Of a DNA stretch of 64,000 nt, positions 37,061 to 46,973 are shown in pieces. Both the position numbers and the translations under genes were made by a program. Source of the DNA: Marivivens sp. (GTDB lineage: Bacteria; Pseudomonadota; Alphaproteobacteria; Rhodobacterales; Rhodobacteraceae); assembly GCA_024642115.1 (NCBI GenBank), contig JAHEBU010000005.1, positions 183,566 through 247,565 on the forward strand. The letters run 5' to 3'. The notes under the pieces are model-generated. The model saw nothing but the letters and a program-made list of their open reading frames with translations. It was not told where the DNA came from and searched no databases. Each line of letters starts with the position of its first letter. The first letter of the stretch is position 1.

Positions 37061-37202
37061 AAACGGGTATCTGAAAACAGGGATTTTGCCGCATTGACGA
37101 TGGGGCGAAAGCCGCAGACGAACCGGGCTTGATCGGGATCAAAGGCAGCGCTGTCCATCCGGGTCATACTTGACCGCGAACTGATGCCGAGGAGAGACCA
37201 CC

Positions 37203-37817
37203 ATGACCAAACCGAAAACCGCCCGGACCCGCCGCTGGCCTCTTTGGGCCATCGCCGGTGGGCTGGTGGTCGTGGGCGCCTTTTATGCCGGGTCGCAAAG
37301 TGGGGTCATGGCCCAGATGATGGGGCATGGTGGCGGCATGATGCACCAGCACGGCGCGGACGGCACCGGGCATGACGAAGTGAATATGCCCGGGCTGCAA
37401 GGGGCCAACGCCAGCCCCGAGGAAAGTGCCGAATTGGCCGTCATGTTTCGCAATTTTACCACGCTGAGCCGCGAGGTCACCAATTTGCCTGACGGGATTC
37501 GCACCGTCACCCGGTCCTCGGACCCTGATGTCATGGCCGCCCTTGTCAGCCATGTCACCGGCATGATCGGCCGCGTCGAAAAGGGCGACGATCCGCAGAT
37601 CATGATTCAAAGCCCCACGCTCGACATCTTTTTTGCGCGGGGTGCCGGGATCAAGACCAGTATCGACGTTACGGACGAGGGCATCGTCGTGGTGCAGACC
37701 GCGACCGACCCCGATCTGGTGGCCGCGTTGCACACTCATGCCGCCGAGGTCACGGCGATGTCTGAACGCGGCATGGCCGCCGTCCATGAAATGATGATGA
37801 AACGCGCCGGGAACTGA
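37203..37817 (+). CDS. membrane-anchored Met/His-rich hypothetical protein
   Basis: A 204-residue protein with one N-terminal membrane helix (WPLWAIAGGLVVVGAFYAGS) after a basic start, placing the rest in the periplasm. Residues 35-65 are rich in Met and His (GVMAQMMGHGGGMMHQHG and DGTGHDEVNM), which could bind copper or another soft metal. The remainder is a folded alpha/beta-like domain I do not recognise, ending in MAAVHEMMMKRAGN. A GGAGAG ribosome site precedes the ATG. Confidence 0.65.
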   Translation: MTKPKTARTRRWPLWAIAGGLVVVGAFYAGSQSGVMAQMMGHGGGMMHQHGADGTGHDEVNMPGLQGANASPEESAELAVMFRNFTTLSREVTNLPDGIRTVTRSSDPDVMAALVSHVTGMIGRVEKGDDPQIMIQSPTLDIFFARGAGIKTSIDVTDEGIVVVQTATDPDLVAALHTHAAEVTAMSERGMAAVHEMMMKRAGN

Positions 37818-37883
37818 CGCGGCCCCCTCTTTCCGTTTGGGGCGCGTCCGCCTAAGAAGGTCGCGCAACCCGAAAGGCCCGCC

Positions 37884-38249
37884 ATGACCGACGCCGACAC
37901 GCCAAAACCCTCTAAGGTCAAGAAACCGTCGCGCCAACAGGTCTATACCTTGCTGGTCGAGGTGGGCCGCAAAGCAGGCGACGGGTTGCCCAAGGGCGCC
38001 ACGGGGGCGGCCCTGATGATCTATGCCAGCGGTGTCGACGAGGCCGAAGCGGTGCGCGAAACCGTTGCCATCCTCAAGCAGGCGGACATGAACCCGCTGG
38101 ATGTCAGCGGCTATGGCACGCTGGAGGAACGGTTGGCCGACGGGCACGACATCGACGACGATGAACAGGCCCTGATGCAGAAGGCCTTGGATGAAAACAG
38201 CGTGATCGTGGCCCAGATGACGCCGTTTTACGACGAGGCCGAGGATTAA
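37884..38249 (+). CDS. hypothetical protein
   Basis: A 121-residue soluble acidic protein. Lys-rich start (KPSKVKKPSRQQVY), then VDEAEAVRETVAILKQADMNPLDVSGYGTLEERLADGHDIDDDE. No recognised domain. It follows the Met/His-rich gene by 66 bases and is convergent with the Hint-domain gene. Confidence 0.65.
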   Translation: MTDADTPKPSKVKKPSRQQVYTLLVEVGRKAGDGLPKGATGAALMIYASGVDEAEAVRETVAILKQADMNPLDVSGYGTLEERLADGHDIDDDEQALMQKALDENSVIVAQMTPFYDEAED

Positions 38250-38258
38250 TCCTGCCGC

Positions 38259-39347
38259 CTAGGCCGCCAGCAGGGCGTTCAGCGTCATCGCCTCGAACCC
38301 GCGCAGGATGTGGATCTGGCTTTGTTGCATCGGGGGCAGCAGATCCTGGGGGACCGCCGCGAGGAGGGAATGCTGCAACCGGCCCGGAGAGACGACCAGT
38401 GAGGTTGCATCCAGACTTTCCAGTGATCCGCCGTTCACCGACAGGACCCCGGGTATATCCAGAAGGATCTGGTGATATCGAACGGTCCAGGCGGGCTCTG
38501 TCTGACGGCTGAGGGGGTCGTGCGACAGGTGACGGGCGGCGACGCTGACCTCTTCCAGACCAAAAAGGTATTCCACATCAGACCCGTGCAGCCGGAACCG
38601 CTGGTCCGGAGCCAACACCAGATCGCTGTCGAGCCCGTGATAAGGCGCGCGCATGAGGATCGGGGCAAACCGCCCGCGGGCCGGAAACTCTTGCGATCCG
38701 GACCAGATGACCTGGGCGACCTCGCCTTCGGCTGTCAGTACCGAATGACCGGCGCGCAATGCATGGATGGGGCGCGGCCCATGCGGCGTATCGACAAGCG
38801 CCGATGCCGACAGGCCCGGTGTCGGCCCGGCGGGTTCGATCCGGTCCGACAGCCCGACCCACGTCATCCGTTCATCGACCGGGCAAAGCACCGGATCGCC
38901 GACAATCCGCCCGGCATCGCGCAGGCTGAGCGGGATCGGCCCGGTCAGCGTGGTTTGAAACAACGCCCCGCGGTCCGGCACCCACAGGCTGAAAATACCC
39001 AGCCGACCGGGGCCATCCCACGAAAAGCTGACAATCGCTGTTTCAATCGCATCGCTCAGGTCCGTGTGCAGCGTGCATGACAGATGCCGGTTTGACTGTG
39101 CCTGCATCAGGATGAGCGAACCGTCCGGGTCGATGCAGATCGACAGGCTGCTGGTCCACGGACTGCGCGTGGCAAAGCGCAGAAGGTTGCGCCGGGTCTG
39201 GCCCCGGTCGTGCCGGAATTCGCAAATCAGCGTGCCGCGCGGCAAAAGCGTATCCGGGTCCGGGACAACCCCGTCAGGCAGGTCCACACCCAGCCCCATC
39301 GGATCGAACCGGGCCGTTTCGGCGTCGCGCAGGCCAATCCAGGTCAT
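38259..39347 (-). CDS. degenerate Hint-domain protein
   Basis: A 362-residue protein. The C-terminal half is Hint-like: TPHGPRPIHALRAGHSVLT, then LAPDQRFRLHGSDVEYLFG and VSVAARHL, matching the block order of the neighbouring intact Hint protein (LSPQHRVLIRDSLAELLFG). The first position, where the neighbour has CFVAGT, reads SASALVDT here, so the nucleophilic Cys and GT are gone. The N-terminal 180 residues look like a beta-rich domain (SFSWDGPGRLGIFSLWVPD). Probably a non-cleaving relative; gap to the upstream gene is 34 bases. Confidence 0.7.
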   Translation of the reverse strand: MTWIGLRDAETARFDPMGLGVDLPDGVVPDPDTLLPRGTLICEFRHDRGQTRRNLLRFATRSPWTSSLSICIDPDGSLILMQAQSNRHLSCTLHTDLSDAIETAIVSFSWDGPGRLGIFSLWVPDRGALFQTTLTGPIPLSLRDAGRIVGDPVLCPVDERMTWVGLSDRIEPAGPTPGLSASALVDTPHGPRPIHALRAGHSVLTAEGEVAQVIWSGSQEFPARGRFAPILMRAPYHGLDSDLVLAPDQRFRLHGSDVEYLFGLEEVSVAARHLSHDPLSRQTEPAWTVRYHQILLDIPGVLSVNGGSLESLDATSLVVSPGRLQHSLLAAVPQDLLPPMQQSQIHILRGFEAMTLNALLAA

Positions 39348-39381
39348 CCCGACCCCTGCCGTATCTGGGGGGTGGACCGGA

Positions 39382-40971
39382 TCATGCCGCCATCATCAAA
39401 AGCCGCGCCTCGTAGGCCCTGAGCGTCCGACGGGCCGACCGGCTGTAGCCCGCCCCCGTGTGCGGATCGAGTTCGGGAAAGATCGTCAGGATTTCCTCGA
39501 CCAGATCCTGTTCGAACAGCCGCGTGGTTTGCGGGCCGGGGAGAAAGCTTTCGGTTGCCAGCCCTTCGGAAAACACGACCTGATGCCGGTCGAACAGAAT
39601 GTGGACATAGGTGACCTCGCCCCCTTCGATCCGGCGGATTGTCCTGTCGTTGACCAGATCCTTGGCAGCCACCAGCACCTCGCCTTCGCCGAACAGAAGT
39701 TCGGCCAGACTGTCGCGGATCAGCACCCGGTGTTGCGGGGACAGGCGCAGCGCGCCGTGGTGGCCCAGCGCGCCTGCCTGAATCTGGATCGGGGCAAGGG
39801 CCCCGGTCGCGGTGACCGTCCGCTGTCCCGTCCAGCGGACCGGCTGCGCCCCGTCATCCTGGGTGAGCACGAGATCCCCCGGTTCAAGATCCTCGACCGC
39901 CACGTCACCCGTCGGGGTCCGGATCATCGTTCCTGCCACAAAGCAGGGGATCGTATTGACCGTGATAAAACCCACATCCGTCTGAAGGACGGTTCCGTTG
40001 CTGCCAATGCTGCTGACTTCGTAGGTAAAGGCGGCGTTGTCGTGGTCACTGTCCGTTGTGATCGTGATCGTGCCGTCGGCATTGACGTGGATCACCTGCC
40101 CGGTCTGAAGCGTCACGTTGCTGCCCGCCGTCACGTTGATCCCGTTGATCTGCGTGATCTTGAGCGTGCCGCCCGTCGAGTTGAGGTCGTTGCCAAGAAT
40201 ATCGAGCGTCTTGGTCGTCCCCTCCTGCATGGTGATGCTGTCGTCCAGCGCCACCAACGTCGTCTGCACAGAATCCGTGGCGATCAGCAGGTTGGAATCG
40301 TAGGCGCTGTCGGACACGTCCGCGATGCCGATCCGGATCGTGTTCACCACACCCGAATTGACTGGGATCGTCAGGGTCATGGTGACCGTGAACCCGTCCA
40401 TTTCGGTGTTGTACTGATCCAGCGTGTTGTCGTGGTAGAGGTTGATGTTTTCGGACTGGTTGACGTTGCCCACCGCCGAGGTTCCGTCCCCCACCGACAG
40501 CGGAACCGGGGTGCCGTTGATCCAGACCACGACCGAGTCGTTGTAAACAGTGTTCGAATATTCGGGGTATTCGTCCGACGAGAACACGAACTGCATCGTC
40601 ATGACGTTGCCGGTCGGGATGAAATCGACCGTCAGATAACTGGCGTCGTAAGTGTTGGAGCCGACCGCACTGTTGAACGGGGCATAGTTGTTCGGTCCCG
40701 ATGTGTCGGTCGAGGTGCTGTTGGACTGGTTGGATTGTCCTGACGAGTTGGTGAAAGACGCGGCGTTTCCCGTCGACAGGATCACCCCCGACCCCGAGCT
40801 GCCCGGTGTTACCCCCGGTGCCAGCGTGGTCCCGTTGGAATAGATCGCCGAAGAGTTGGTGGCGCCCGTGTAGGTGGCCCCGGTGACCGTGACCCCGTTG
40901 CCAAAGATCTGGTTGGCCATCTGCAACGCGGTCGCATTGGTGTTGTAGGTAAGTTCGCGTGCCGTAACCAT
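39382..40971 (-). CDS. choice-of-anchor L domain and Hint domain protein, probably secreted
   Basis: A 529-residue acidic, Thr/Asn/Ser-rich protein without a classic signal peptide. Residues 1 to about 235 form a choice-of-anchor L type domain (ALQMANQIFGNGVTVTGATY, FVFSSDEYPEYSNTVYNDSV). A cadherin/Ig-like linker follows, with LDILGNDLNSTGGTLKI. From about 338 there is a Hint domain starting CFVAGTMIRTPTGDVAVEDL with the intein-type Cys, then LSPQHRVLI and HILFDRHQVV. Such roseobacter proteins are thought to be exported by type I systems, which is inference here. Confidence 0.8.
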   Translation of the reverse strand: MVTARELTYNTNATALQMANQIFGNGVTVTGATYTGATNSSAIYSNGTTLAPGVTPGSSGSGVILSTGNAASFTNSSGQSNQSNSTSTDTSGPNNYAPFNSAVGSNTYDASYLTVDFIPTGNVMTMQFVFSSDEYPEYSNTVYNDSVVVWINGTPVPLSVGDGTSAVGNVNQSENINLYHDNTLDQYNTEMDGFTVTMTLTIPVNSGVVNTIRIGIADVSDSAYDSNLLIATDSVQTTLVALDDSITMQEGTTKTLDILGNDLNSTGGTLKITQINGINVTAGSNVTLQTGQVIHVNADGTITITTDSDHDNAAFTYEVSSIGSNGTVLQTDVGFITVNTIPCFVAGTMIRTPTGDVAVEDLEPGDLVLTQDDGAQPVRWTGQRTVTATGALAPIQIQAGALGHHGALRLSPQHRVLIRDSLAELLFGEGEVLVAAKDLVNDRTIRRIEGGEVTYVHILFDRHQVVFSEGLATESFLPGPQTTRLFEQDLVEEILTIFPELDPHTGAGYSRSARRTLRAYEARLLMMAA

Positions 40972-41253
40972 TGTCCTGCCCCAGTCTTGCGACCAAGCCA
41001 GCGCAAACGCCCAACCGCGGGGTTTTCCCCGTCAGTCTATATGTTGTGGCACTTTACTGCTCGCCACGCCTATTTAGGCTCTGCCCTGCCTCGGGTCATT
41101 TATTAAGGACAACCTAAGGTGATTTCTTGTTATTTCAGAGCAGTTTGTGTCGCTGACGCTAGGTAAGCTGCGGGGTGTGTCGCAACCCGGCAACAGGCCC
41201 GGTTGCACGACCCCGCCGACCACGCTAGGCCTTGCCCGAAAAGGAGAGACCTC
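40972..41253. other. divergent intergenic region between Hint gene and dapE
   Basis: 282 bases without a gene I can support. It is locally A/T-richer around 41085-41150 and must hold promoters for both directions. I see no clear operator. Confidence 0.5.
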
Positions 41254-42402
41254 ATGCCGACGCCCATTGATCCCGTTGCCCTGACCGCCGATCTGGTCCG
41301 CTGTCCTTCGGTCACTCCGGTCGAAGGGGGGGCGTTGCGCCTGTTAGAGCGGGTCTTGGCCGAGGCGGGATTTACCTGTGTCCGGGTCGATCGGGGCGGT
41401 ATTGCCAATCTGTTTGCCCGCTGGGGGGACAAGGGCGCCGTCCGGACATTCGGGTTCAACGGCCATACTGACGTAGTCCCCTTGGGGGACGAGGCCGCCT
41501 GGTCGATGCCACCCTTTGGTGGTCGTATCAGCGATGGCTACCTGTATGGCCGGGGGGCCACGGACATGAAATCGGGCGTAGCGGCCTTTGTCGCAGCCGC
41601 CGTCGATTTTGTGACCGACACCCCGCCCGATGGGGCCGTCATCCTGACCATCACCGGCGACGAAGAGGGCGATGCCCTGCACGGCACGACCGCCCTGCTC
41701 GACTGGATGGCCGAAGAGGGCGAGGCGATGTCGGTCTGTCTGGTGGGCGAACCGACCTGCCCCGATGTCATGGGTGAGGCGATCAAGATTGGCCGACGCG
41801 GGTCGCTCAATGCCTATTTCACGGTAACGGGTGTGCAGGGCCATGCCGCCTATCCCCACCGCGCCCGCAACCCGCTGCCCGCCATGGCCCGGCTGATGGA
41901 CCGCCTGTCATCGCATGTGCTGGACGAGGGGACCGATCATTTCGACCCCTCGACCCTTGCCGTTGTCACCATCGACACCGGCAATCCCGCCACCAACGTC
42001 ATCCCCGAAAAGGCCCGGGCCACGGTCAACGTCCGGTTCAACGACGCCCATTCGAGCCAGGCTATCGTGGACTGGATGGGCGAGGTTGCGGGCGAGGTGG
42101 CCGAACAGTTCGACGTCGATATCGCGATCAAGGTGAAGGTGTCGGGCGAAAGTTTCCTGACGCCGCCCGGCCCGCTGTCCGACCTGGTCAGTGCCGCAGT
42201 CGCTGCGGAAACCGGCGTGACCCCGGTGCTGTCCACATCGGGCGGGACGTCGGACGCCCGGTTTGTCCGTGCCCATTGCCCGGTTGTGGAGTTCGGTCTG
42301 GTGGGCCGGACCATGCACCAGATCGACGAACGGGTCGAGGTGGCGCAGATTGGTCAGCTCAAGGCGGTGTATGGCCGGATCCTGCGGGATTATTTCGCCT
42401 GA
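41254..42402 (+). CDS. dapE: succinyl-diaminopimelate desuccinylase
   Basis: A 382-residue di-zinc M20 peptidase-family enzyme that releases succinate to give LL-diaminopimelate. Metal and catalytic motifs: [43 protein letters not shown] and near the end GGTSDARF. Dimerisation insert is normal. AGGAG precedes the ATG at 41254. Works in the same pathway as dapD at 36197. Confidence 0.95.
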   Translation: MPTPIDPVALTADLVRCPSVTPVEGGALRLLERVLAEAGFTCVRVDRGGIANLFARWGDKGAVRTFGFNGHTDVVPLGDEAAWSMPPFGGRISDGYLYGRGATDMKSGVAAFVAAAVDFVTDTPPDGAVILTITGDEEGDALHGTTALLDWMAEEGEAMSVCLVGEPTCPDVMGEAIKIGRRGSLNAYFTVTGVQGHAAYPHRARNPLPAMARLMDRLSSHVLDEGTDHFDPSTLAVVTIDTGNPATNVIPEKARATVNVRFNDAHSSQAIVDWMGEVAGEVAEQFDVDIAIKVKVSGESFLTPPGPLSDLVSAAVAAETGVTPVLSTSGGTSDARFVRAHCPVVEFGLVGRTMHQIDERVEVAQIGQLKAVYGRILRDYFA

Positions 42403-42411
42403 CACGCGGGT

Positions 42412-42450
42412 CGGAAATTTCGGGGAAATTTCCGATGCCTCCGGCGGGAG
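42412..42450 (+). terminator. putative terminator after dapE
   Basis: A perfect stem CGGAAATTTC / GAAATTTCCG with loop GGG, followed by the GC-rich element GCCTCCGGCGGGAG and TTGTTATT. A related GCCTCCGGCGGCGG element with a true T-run occurs after mbfA. Confidence 0.5.
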
Positions 42451-42521
42451 TTGTTATTGCAAGGTGAACCGACAGCGGATTTCGTCATGACGCTGACCTG
42501 TGCCCGTGCTAGGTCGGGGGC

Positions 42522-44765
42522 ATGAGCAATATCCCCTCCAAAGAGGAAATCCTGCAATGGATTTCCGATCATCCCGGCCTGAGCGCCAAGCGTGACATCG
42601 CCAAGGCCTTTGGCATCAAGGGCGACCGCCGCATCGACCTCAAGCAGGTGCTGCGCGAGCTTGAGGCCGAGGGCAAGCTGGCGCGCAAGCGCAGCGGCTA
42701 TCGTGACGCCGACAAGTTGCCGCCGGTTGCCGTTCTCGAGGTGATGGCCCCCGACGCGTCGGGCGATCTGTTTGCCCGTCCGCTGGAATGGCAGGGCGAG
42801 GGCCGCCCGCCCCGCGTGCTGATGCTGACCCGCGACGGCGACCCGGCGCTGGGTGCGGGCGACCGCATTCTGGGTCGCATGACCGAGGTGATGGGCGAGG
42901 ATCACGAATATACCGCCCGGATGATCCGCCGCATCGGGGTCAACCCGCTGCGCATCGTCGGCGTGTTCCGCAAGGGGTCCGAAGGGGGCCGGATCATGCC
43001 CATCGACAAGGGGCAGGACAAGCAATGGGTCGTCGGCCCCGGTCAGGACGGCGGCGCCCGTGACGGTGAACTGGTCGAGGCCGAACAGGCAGGCCCCAAA
43101 GGCCGTCTGGGCCTGCCCAAGGCCCGCATCGTCACCCGGCTGGGCGATCCGACCGCCCCCCGCGCCGTATCCCTGATCGCCATTCACCAGCACGCCATCC
43201 CCGACCATTTCCCCGACGCCGTCATTGCCGAAGCCGATGCCGCCGTGCCTGCCGGACCGAAGGGCCGCGAGGATTTGCGCGATCTCCCCCTTGTCACCAT
43301 CGACCCGGTGGATGCCCGCGACCGCGACGATGCCGTGCTGGTCCAGACCGAGGGTGACGGTTTCGTCATCTGGGTCGCCATTGCTGATGTCGCCCATTAC
43401 GTGACGCCAGGGTCCGAACTGGACCGCGAGGCCCGCAAGCGCGGCAATTCCACCTATTTCCCGGATCGCGTTGTTCCCATGTTGCCCGACCGTCTGTCCG
43501 GTGATCTGTGTTCGTTGCATGAACAGGTGGACCGTGCCTGTCTGGCCGTTCGCATGGTCATCGACGCGCAGGGTAACAAGGTGTCCCATCGGTTTGTCCG
43601 GGGGGTCATGCGGTCGGTCGCCTCGCTCAACTACGAAGAGGTGCAGGCCGGGATCGACGGGCAGCCGAACGAGAAGGTGGCACCACTGGTCGAGGGGATC
43701 TTGCGCCCGTTGTATGGGGCGTATGAGGCTCTGAAACGCGCGCGTGACGCCCGCCAACCGCTGGATCTGGACCTGCCCGAACGGCAGATCGTGCTGGATG
43801 ATGCTGGGCAGGTGACGTCGGTCCGGTTCAAGGACCGGCTGGATGCCCATCGTCTGATCGAGGAGTTCATGGTGCTGGCCAATGTGGCTGCCGCCGAGGA
43901 GTTGATCCGGTTGAAGACGCCGCTGCTGTTCCGGGTGCATGAGGAGCCGAGCCCGGACAAGCTCGATGCGCTGCGCGAGGTGGCGCAGGCATCCGGGCTG
44001 GTGCTGGCCAAGGGGCAGGTCCTGAAAACCTCGCATCTGAACCGGTTGCTGGCGCAGGCCGAGGGGACGCCCAATGACGAACTGATCAACATGGCCACGT
44101 TACGGTCGATGACGCAGGCCTATTATGCCCCGGAAAACTTTGGCCATTTTGGGCTGGCCTTGCGCCATTATGCCCATTTCACCTCGCCCATCCGTCGGTA
44201 TTCCGACCTGATCGTTCACCGGGCGCTGATTGCGGCGCATGGCTGGGGTAAGGATGGCCTTAGCCCTTGGGATATCGAGAATCTGGCCGAGACCGGCCAG
44301 CAGATCAGCGACACCGAGCGCCGGTCGATGATGGCCGAGCGGGATACGACCGACCGGTATCTCGCGGCCTTTATGGCCGACCGGGTTGGGGCGGAACTTC
44401 ACGGCCGGATCAGCGGGATCGCCCGCTTTGGCGTTTTCGTCAAGCTGGACGAGACGGGGGCCGATGCCCTGATCCCGATCCGAACGCTGGGGGCGGAGTT
44501 TTTCCACCATGACCCTGAAACCCAGACCCTGATGGGCGCTGACAGCGGCACGGTCATCGGGCTGGGCCAGCGGGTGACAGTCAAGCTGGTCGAGGCGACC
44601 CCGGTCACGGGCGGTCTGCTGGTCGAACTGATCACTCTGGACGATCGGATCATGCCGCGCGTGTCGGTCAGGGGGCATGGCCGGGGCGGCCCCCGTCGCA
44701 AGCTGGTGGCGCACAAGAAAAAGAGTGCCGCGACCAAGCGCAAGGTCGAACGCAAGAGGCGTTGA
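42522..44765 (+). CDS. rnr: ribonuclease R
   Basis: A 747-residue 3'-5' exoribonuclease. N-terminal winged-helix part (SNIPSKEEILQWISDHPG), cold-shock domains, then the RNB catalytic domain with the acidic cluster IDPVDARDRDDAVLV, and SPIRRYSDLIVHRAL; a C-terminal S1 domain (GRISGIARFGVFVKLDETGA) and a Lys-rich tail. It degrades structured RNA. Its stop overlaps the next start by one base. Confidence 0.96.
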   Translation: MSNIPSKEEILQWISDHPGLSAKRDIAKAFGIKGDRRIDLKQVLRELEAEGKLARKRSGYRDADKLPPVAVLEVMAPDASGDLFARPLEWQGEGRPPRVLMLTRDGDPALGAGDRILGRMTEVMGEDHEYTARMIRRIGVNPLRIVGVFRKGSEGGRIMPIDKGQDKQWVVGPGQDGGARDGELVEAEQAGPKGRLGLPKARIVTRLGDPTAPRAVSLIAIHQHAIPDHFPDAVIAEADAAVPAGPKGREDLRDLPLVTIDPVDARDRDDAVLVQTEGDGFVIWVAIADVAHYVTPGSELDREARKRGNSTYFPDRVVPMLPDRLSGDLCSLHEQVDRACLAVRMVIDAQGNKVSHRFVRGVMRSVASLNYEEVQAGIDGQPNEKVAPLVEGILRPLYGAYEALKRARDARQPLDLDLPERQIVLDDAGQVTSVRFKDRLDAHRLIEEFMVLANVAAAEELIRLKTPLLFRVHEEPSPDKLDALREVAQASGLVLAKGQVLKTSHLNRLLAQAEGTPNDELINMATLRSMTQAYYAPENFGHFGLALRHYAHFTSPIRRYSDLIVHRALIAAHGWGKDGLSPWDIENLAETGQQISDTERRSMMAERDTTDRYLAAFMADRVGAELHGRISGIARFGVFVKLDETGADALIPIRTLGAEFFHHDPETQTLMGADSGTVIGLGQRVTVKLVEATPVTGGLLVELITLDDRIMPRVSVRGHGRGGPRRKLVAHKKKSAATKRKVERKRR

Positions 44766-45961
44766 TGCGGTGGGTTCTGGTGATGGTTTTGGCCCTGTGG
44801 GCCGGGATGGCCGGGGCGCAGGATGTCCCTGCGGACAAGGGGCCGGGTGGGTTTGCCGAGTGGGTGCAGGGGTTCCGCGTGCGCGCCGCTGCCCACGGGA
44901 TCACGCAGGCCACCCGCGACGCGGCCCTGACGGGCCTGTCCTACAATGCCGAGGTCATCAAGCGGGACCGCAGTCAGAACGAATTTACCAAGACGGTCTG
45001 GGTCTATCTGGAAACCGCCGCCAGCGACGACCGCATCCGAAACGGGCAGGCGGCGCTGAGACGCCATTCAGCCCTGCTGGACGCGATAAAGGCGCGGTAT
45101 GGCGTGGACCGGCAGATCGTCGTGGCGATCTGGGGGTTGGAGAGCGCCTATGGCACATTTCGCGGGTCGATTCCGACGGTCGAGGCTCTTGCAACGCTGG
45201 CCTATGACGGGCGGCGCGGTGACTTTTTTGAGGGGCAGTTGATTGACGCCCTGCGCATCCTGCAAGACGACCACGTCCGCCCCGATGACATGACAGGCAG
45301 CTGGGCGGGGGCGATGGGGCATACGCAGTTCATCCCGTCCTCGTTCCTCGCCTATGCGGTGGATTTCAACGGGGATGGGCGGCGGGATATCTGGCATGAC
45401 GATCCGGCGGATGCGCTCGCCTCGACCGCCGCTTATCTGTCCCGAAACGGCTGGGTCAAGGAACAGCCCTGGGGGGTCGAGGTGACGGTGCCGGACGGGT
45501 TCGATTACCTACAGGCCAACCGGACGATCACCCGGCTGCCCAGCCAGTGGGCGGCGCTGGGTGTTGTGGGGCTGGATGGGCCGGTGCGCGACTATGCCAC
45601 GGCGTCACTGCTGCTGCCCGGCGGGGCGGAAGGGGCGGCGTTTCTGATCTTTCCCAATTTCGACGTGATCGAGACCTATAATACCGCCGACAGCTATATC
45701 ATTGCCGTGGGCCATCTGGCCGACCGGATCATGGGCGGCGGGCCGATCCGCCATGCCTGGCCAGTGGAGGATCGCGCACTGACCTATGACGAGCGGATCG
45801 AGTTGCAGGAGCGGCTGACCGCTGCCGGGTTCGATACCAAGGGGATCGACGGCCTGATCGGCCCGCTGACAATTGATGCGATCCGGGGCTGGCAAAAGGC
45901 CAACGGGATGGTGCCTGACGGCTATGCGCCGCCGCGGTTGCTGGAGCGGTTGCGGGGCTAG
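44765..45961 (+). CDS. lytic murein transglycosylase (MltB-like, with peptidoglycan-binding domain)
   Basis: A 398-residue periplasmic enzyme with a signal peptide (MRWVLVMVLALWAGMAGAQ). The SLT_2/GH103 domain contains the catalytic Glu in VAIWGLESAYGTF, then GAMGHTQFIPSSF. The last 60 residues form a PG_binding_1 domain (LQERLTAAGFDTKGIDGLIG). It cleaves glycan strands to 1,6-anhydro products. It is coupled to rnr (TGATG) and overlaps the convergent next gene by four bases. Confidence 0.92.
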   Translation: MRWVLVMVLALWAGMAGAQDVPADKGPGGFAEWVQGFRVRAAAHGITQATRDAALTGLSYNAEVIKRDRSQNEFTKTVWVYLETAASDDRIRNGQAALRRHSALLDAIKARYGVDRQIVVAIWGLESAYGTFRGSIPTVEALATLAYDGRRGDFFEGQLIDALRILQDDHVRPDDMTGSWAGAMGHTQFIPSSFLAYAVDFNGDGRRDIWHDDPADALASTAAYLSRNGWVKEQPWGVEVTVPDGFDYLQANRTITRLPSQWAALGVVGLDGPVRDYATASLLLPGGAEGAAFLIFPNFDVIETYNTADSYIIAVGHLADRIMGGGPIRHAWPVEDRALTYDERIELQERLTAAGFDTKGIDGLIGPLTIDAIRGWQKANGMVPDGYAPPRLLERLRG

Positions 45962-46437
45962 TTTGCCGCGCAGCCGGTTCCGCGCAGGCAACTGGCCATC
46001 AGTGCGAGGTTCTCGGGAGAAGCTTCAAACACTGTCGTGCTGCACGCATCGAGGGTCAGCTCGTAGTTGCCCCCGTTCACGGCGACAAACGCCAGCACCG
46101 AGACATCGGCGGGGATGGACCCGCACCATGGGCCGACACAAAGTGGGACCAGCGTAATTGTGCGGTCCATGTCTGTGGTAAACCCGTCCAGTGTCAGCCC
46201 CTTGCCCGTGAACTGGGCCGGGATCGGCGGATATGAGGGGGCATTTGGGTCGTCCGTCTTGCCCGGTTTCAAAAGGGCCTCGTCAAAGGCAAAGCTGCCG
46301 TGGACAATAACAAACCGGTTGGGCGAGGTTACGGCTGTCTGAAAGGCCACCGCAGGATCGGGGCGGATGCAACTAAGCGCGAAGGCCGGGTTGCCCATCC
46401 CCACGATTATCGCGGTAGTCAGGCCAAGCCGGATCAT
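45958..46437 (-). CDS. exported hypothetical protein
   Basis: A 159-residue protein with a signal peptide ([20 protein letters not shown]) and a mature beta-rich part with six Cys, including [30 protein letters not shown] and SCLRGTGC, which may form disulfides in the periplasm. ATG overlaps the rppH stop as ATGA, so it is co-translated with rppH. I do not recognise the family. Confidence 0.7.
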   Translation of the reverse strand: MIRLGLTTAIIVGMGNPAFALSCIRPDPAVAFQTAVTSPNRFVIVHGSFAFDEALLKPGKTDDPNAPSYPPIPAQFTGKGLTLDGFTTDMDRTITLVPLCVGPWCGSIPADVSVLAFVAVNGGNYELTLDACSTTVFEASPENLALMASCLRGTGCAAN

Positions 46438-46916
46438 ATCAGCCCCGCGAATTCGGCCAGAACCCGTTCGTAGACGCCCCGTTTGAACGGCACGATTCCG
46501 GCGACCAGTTCGCCCGGATCGCACCATTTCCATCCAGAAAATTCTGGGTGTGGCAGATCTATGCGGACCTGGTCATCGGTGCCGTGAAACCGCATCAGGA
46601 ACCATTTCTGTTCCTGTCCACGATACCGCCCCTTCCAGATATTGGGGACCAGATCGTGCGGTAGATCATAGGGAATCCAGTCGACACTTTCGGCCTCGAT
46701 TGTGACAAGGGTCGAGCTGACGCCGGTTTCTTCTTCCAATTCGCGCAGGGCTGCCGTGCGGGGGTCTTCGCCGTCGTCCACGCCGCCCTGGGGCATTTGC
46801 CACGCGTCCTGATCCCGGTCGAGCCTTTGCCCCACGAACACAAGGCCGGCCGGGTTGACAAGCATGACGCCGACGTTGCGGCGATAGGGCAGTTTGGCGA
46901 TCTGTTCTGGGGTCAT
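46434..46916 (-). CDS. rppH: RNA pyrophosphohydrolase
   Basis: A 160-residue Nudix hydrolase that removes pyrophosphate from mRNA 5' ends and so starts decay. The Nudix box runs from GGVDDGEDP to RELEEETGV at about residues 44-66, preceded by [11 protein letters not shown] and DAWQMPQGG, the RppH hallmark. I use the ATG at 46916; the frame extends back into a palindromic repeat. Order with ctpA, envC and gpmI upstream is common in the group. Confidence 0.95.
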   Translation of the reverse strand: MTPEQIAKLPYRRNVGVMLVNPAGLVFVGQRLDRDQDAWQMPQGGVDDGEDPRTAALRELEEETGVSSTLVTIEAESVDWIPYDLPHDLVPNIWKGRYRGQEQKWFLMRFHGTDDQVRIDLPHPEFSGWKWCDPGELVAGIVPFKRGVYERVLAEFAGLI

Positions 46917-46928
46917 GGGCGGGCCGAG

Positions 46929-46954
46929 GTAAGGTGGGTTTGAACCCACCTTAC
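46929..46954. repeat. palindromic intergenic repeat, copy 4
   Basis: Perfect 12-base arms GTAAGGTGGGTT and AACCCACCTTAC around TG. It lies between ctpA and rppH, 19 bases before copy 5. Confidence 0.9.
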
Positions 46955-46973
46955 GTCATGGGTGCGCGGAAAT

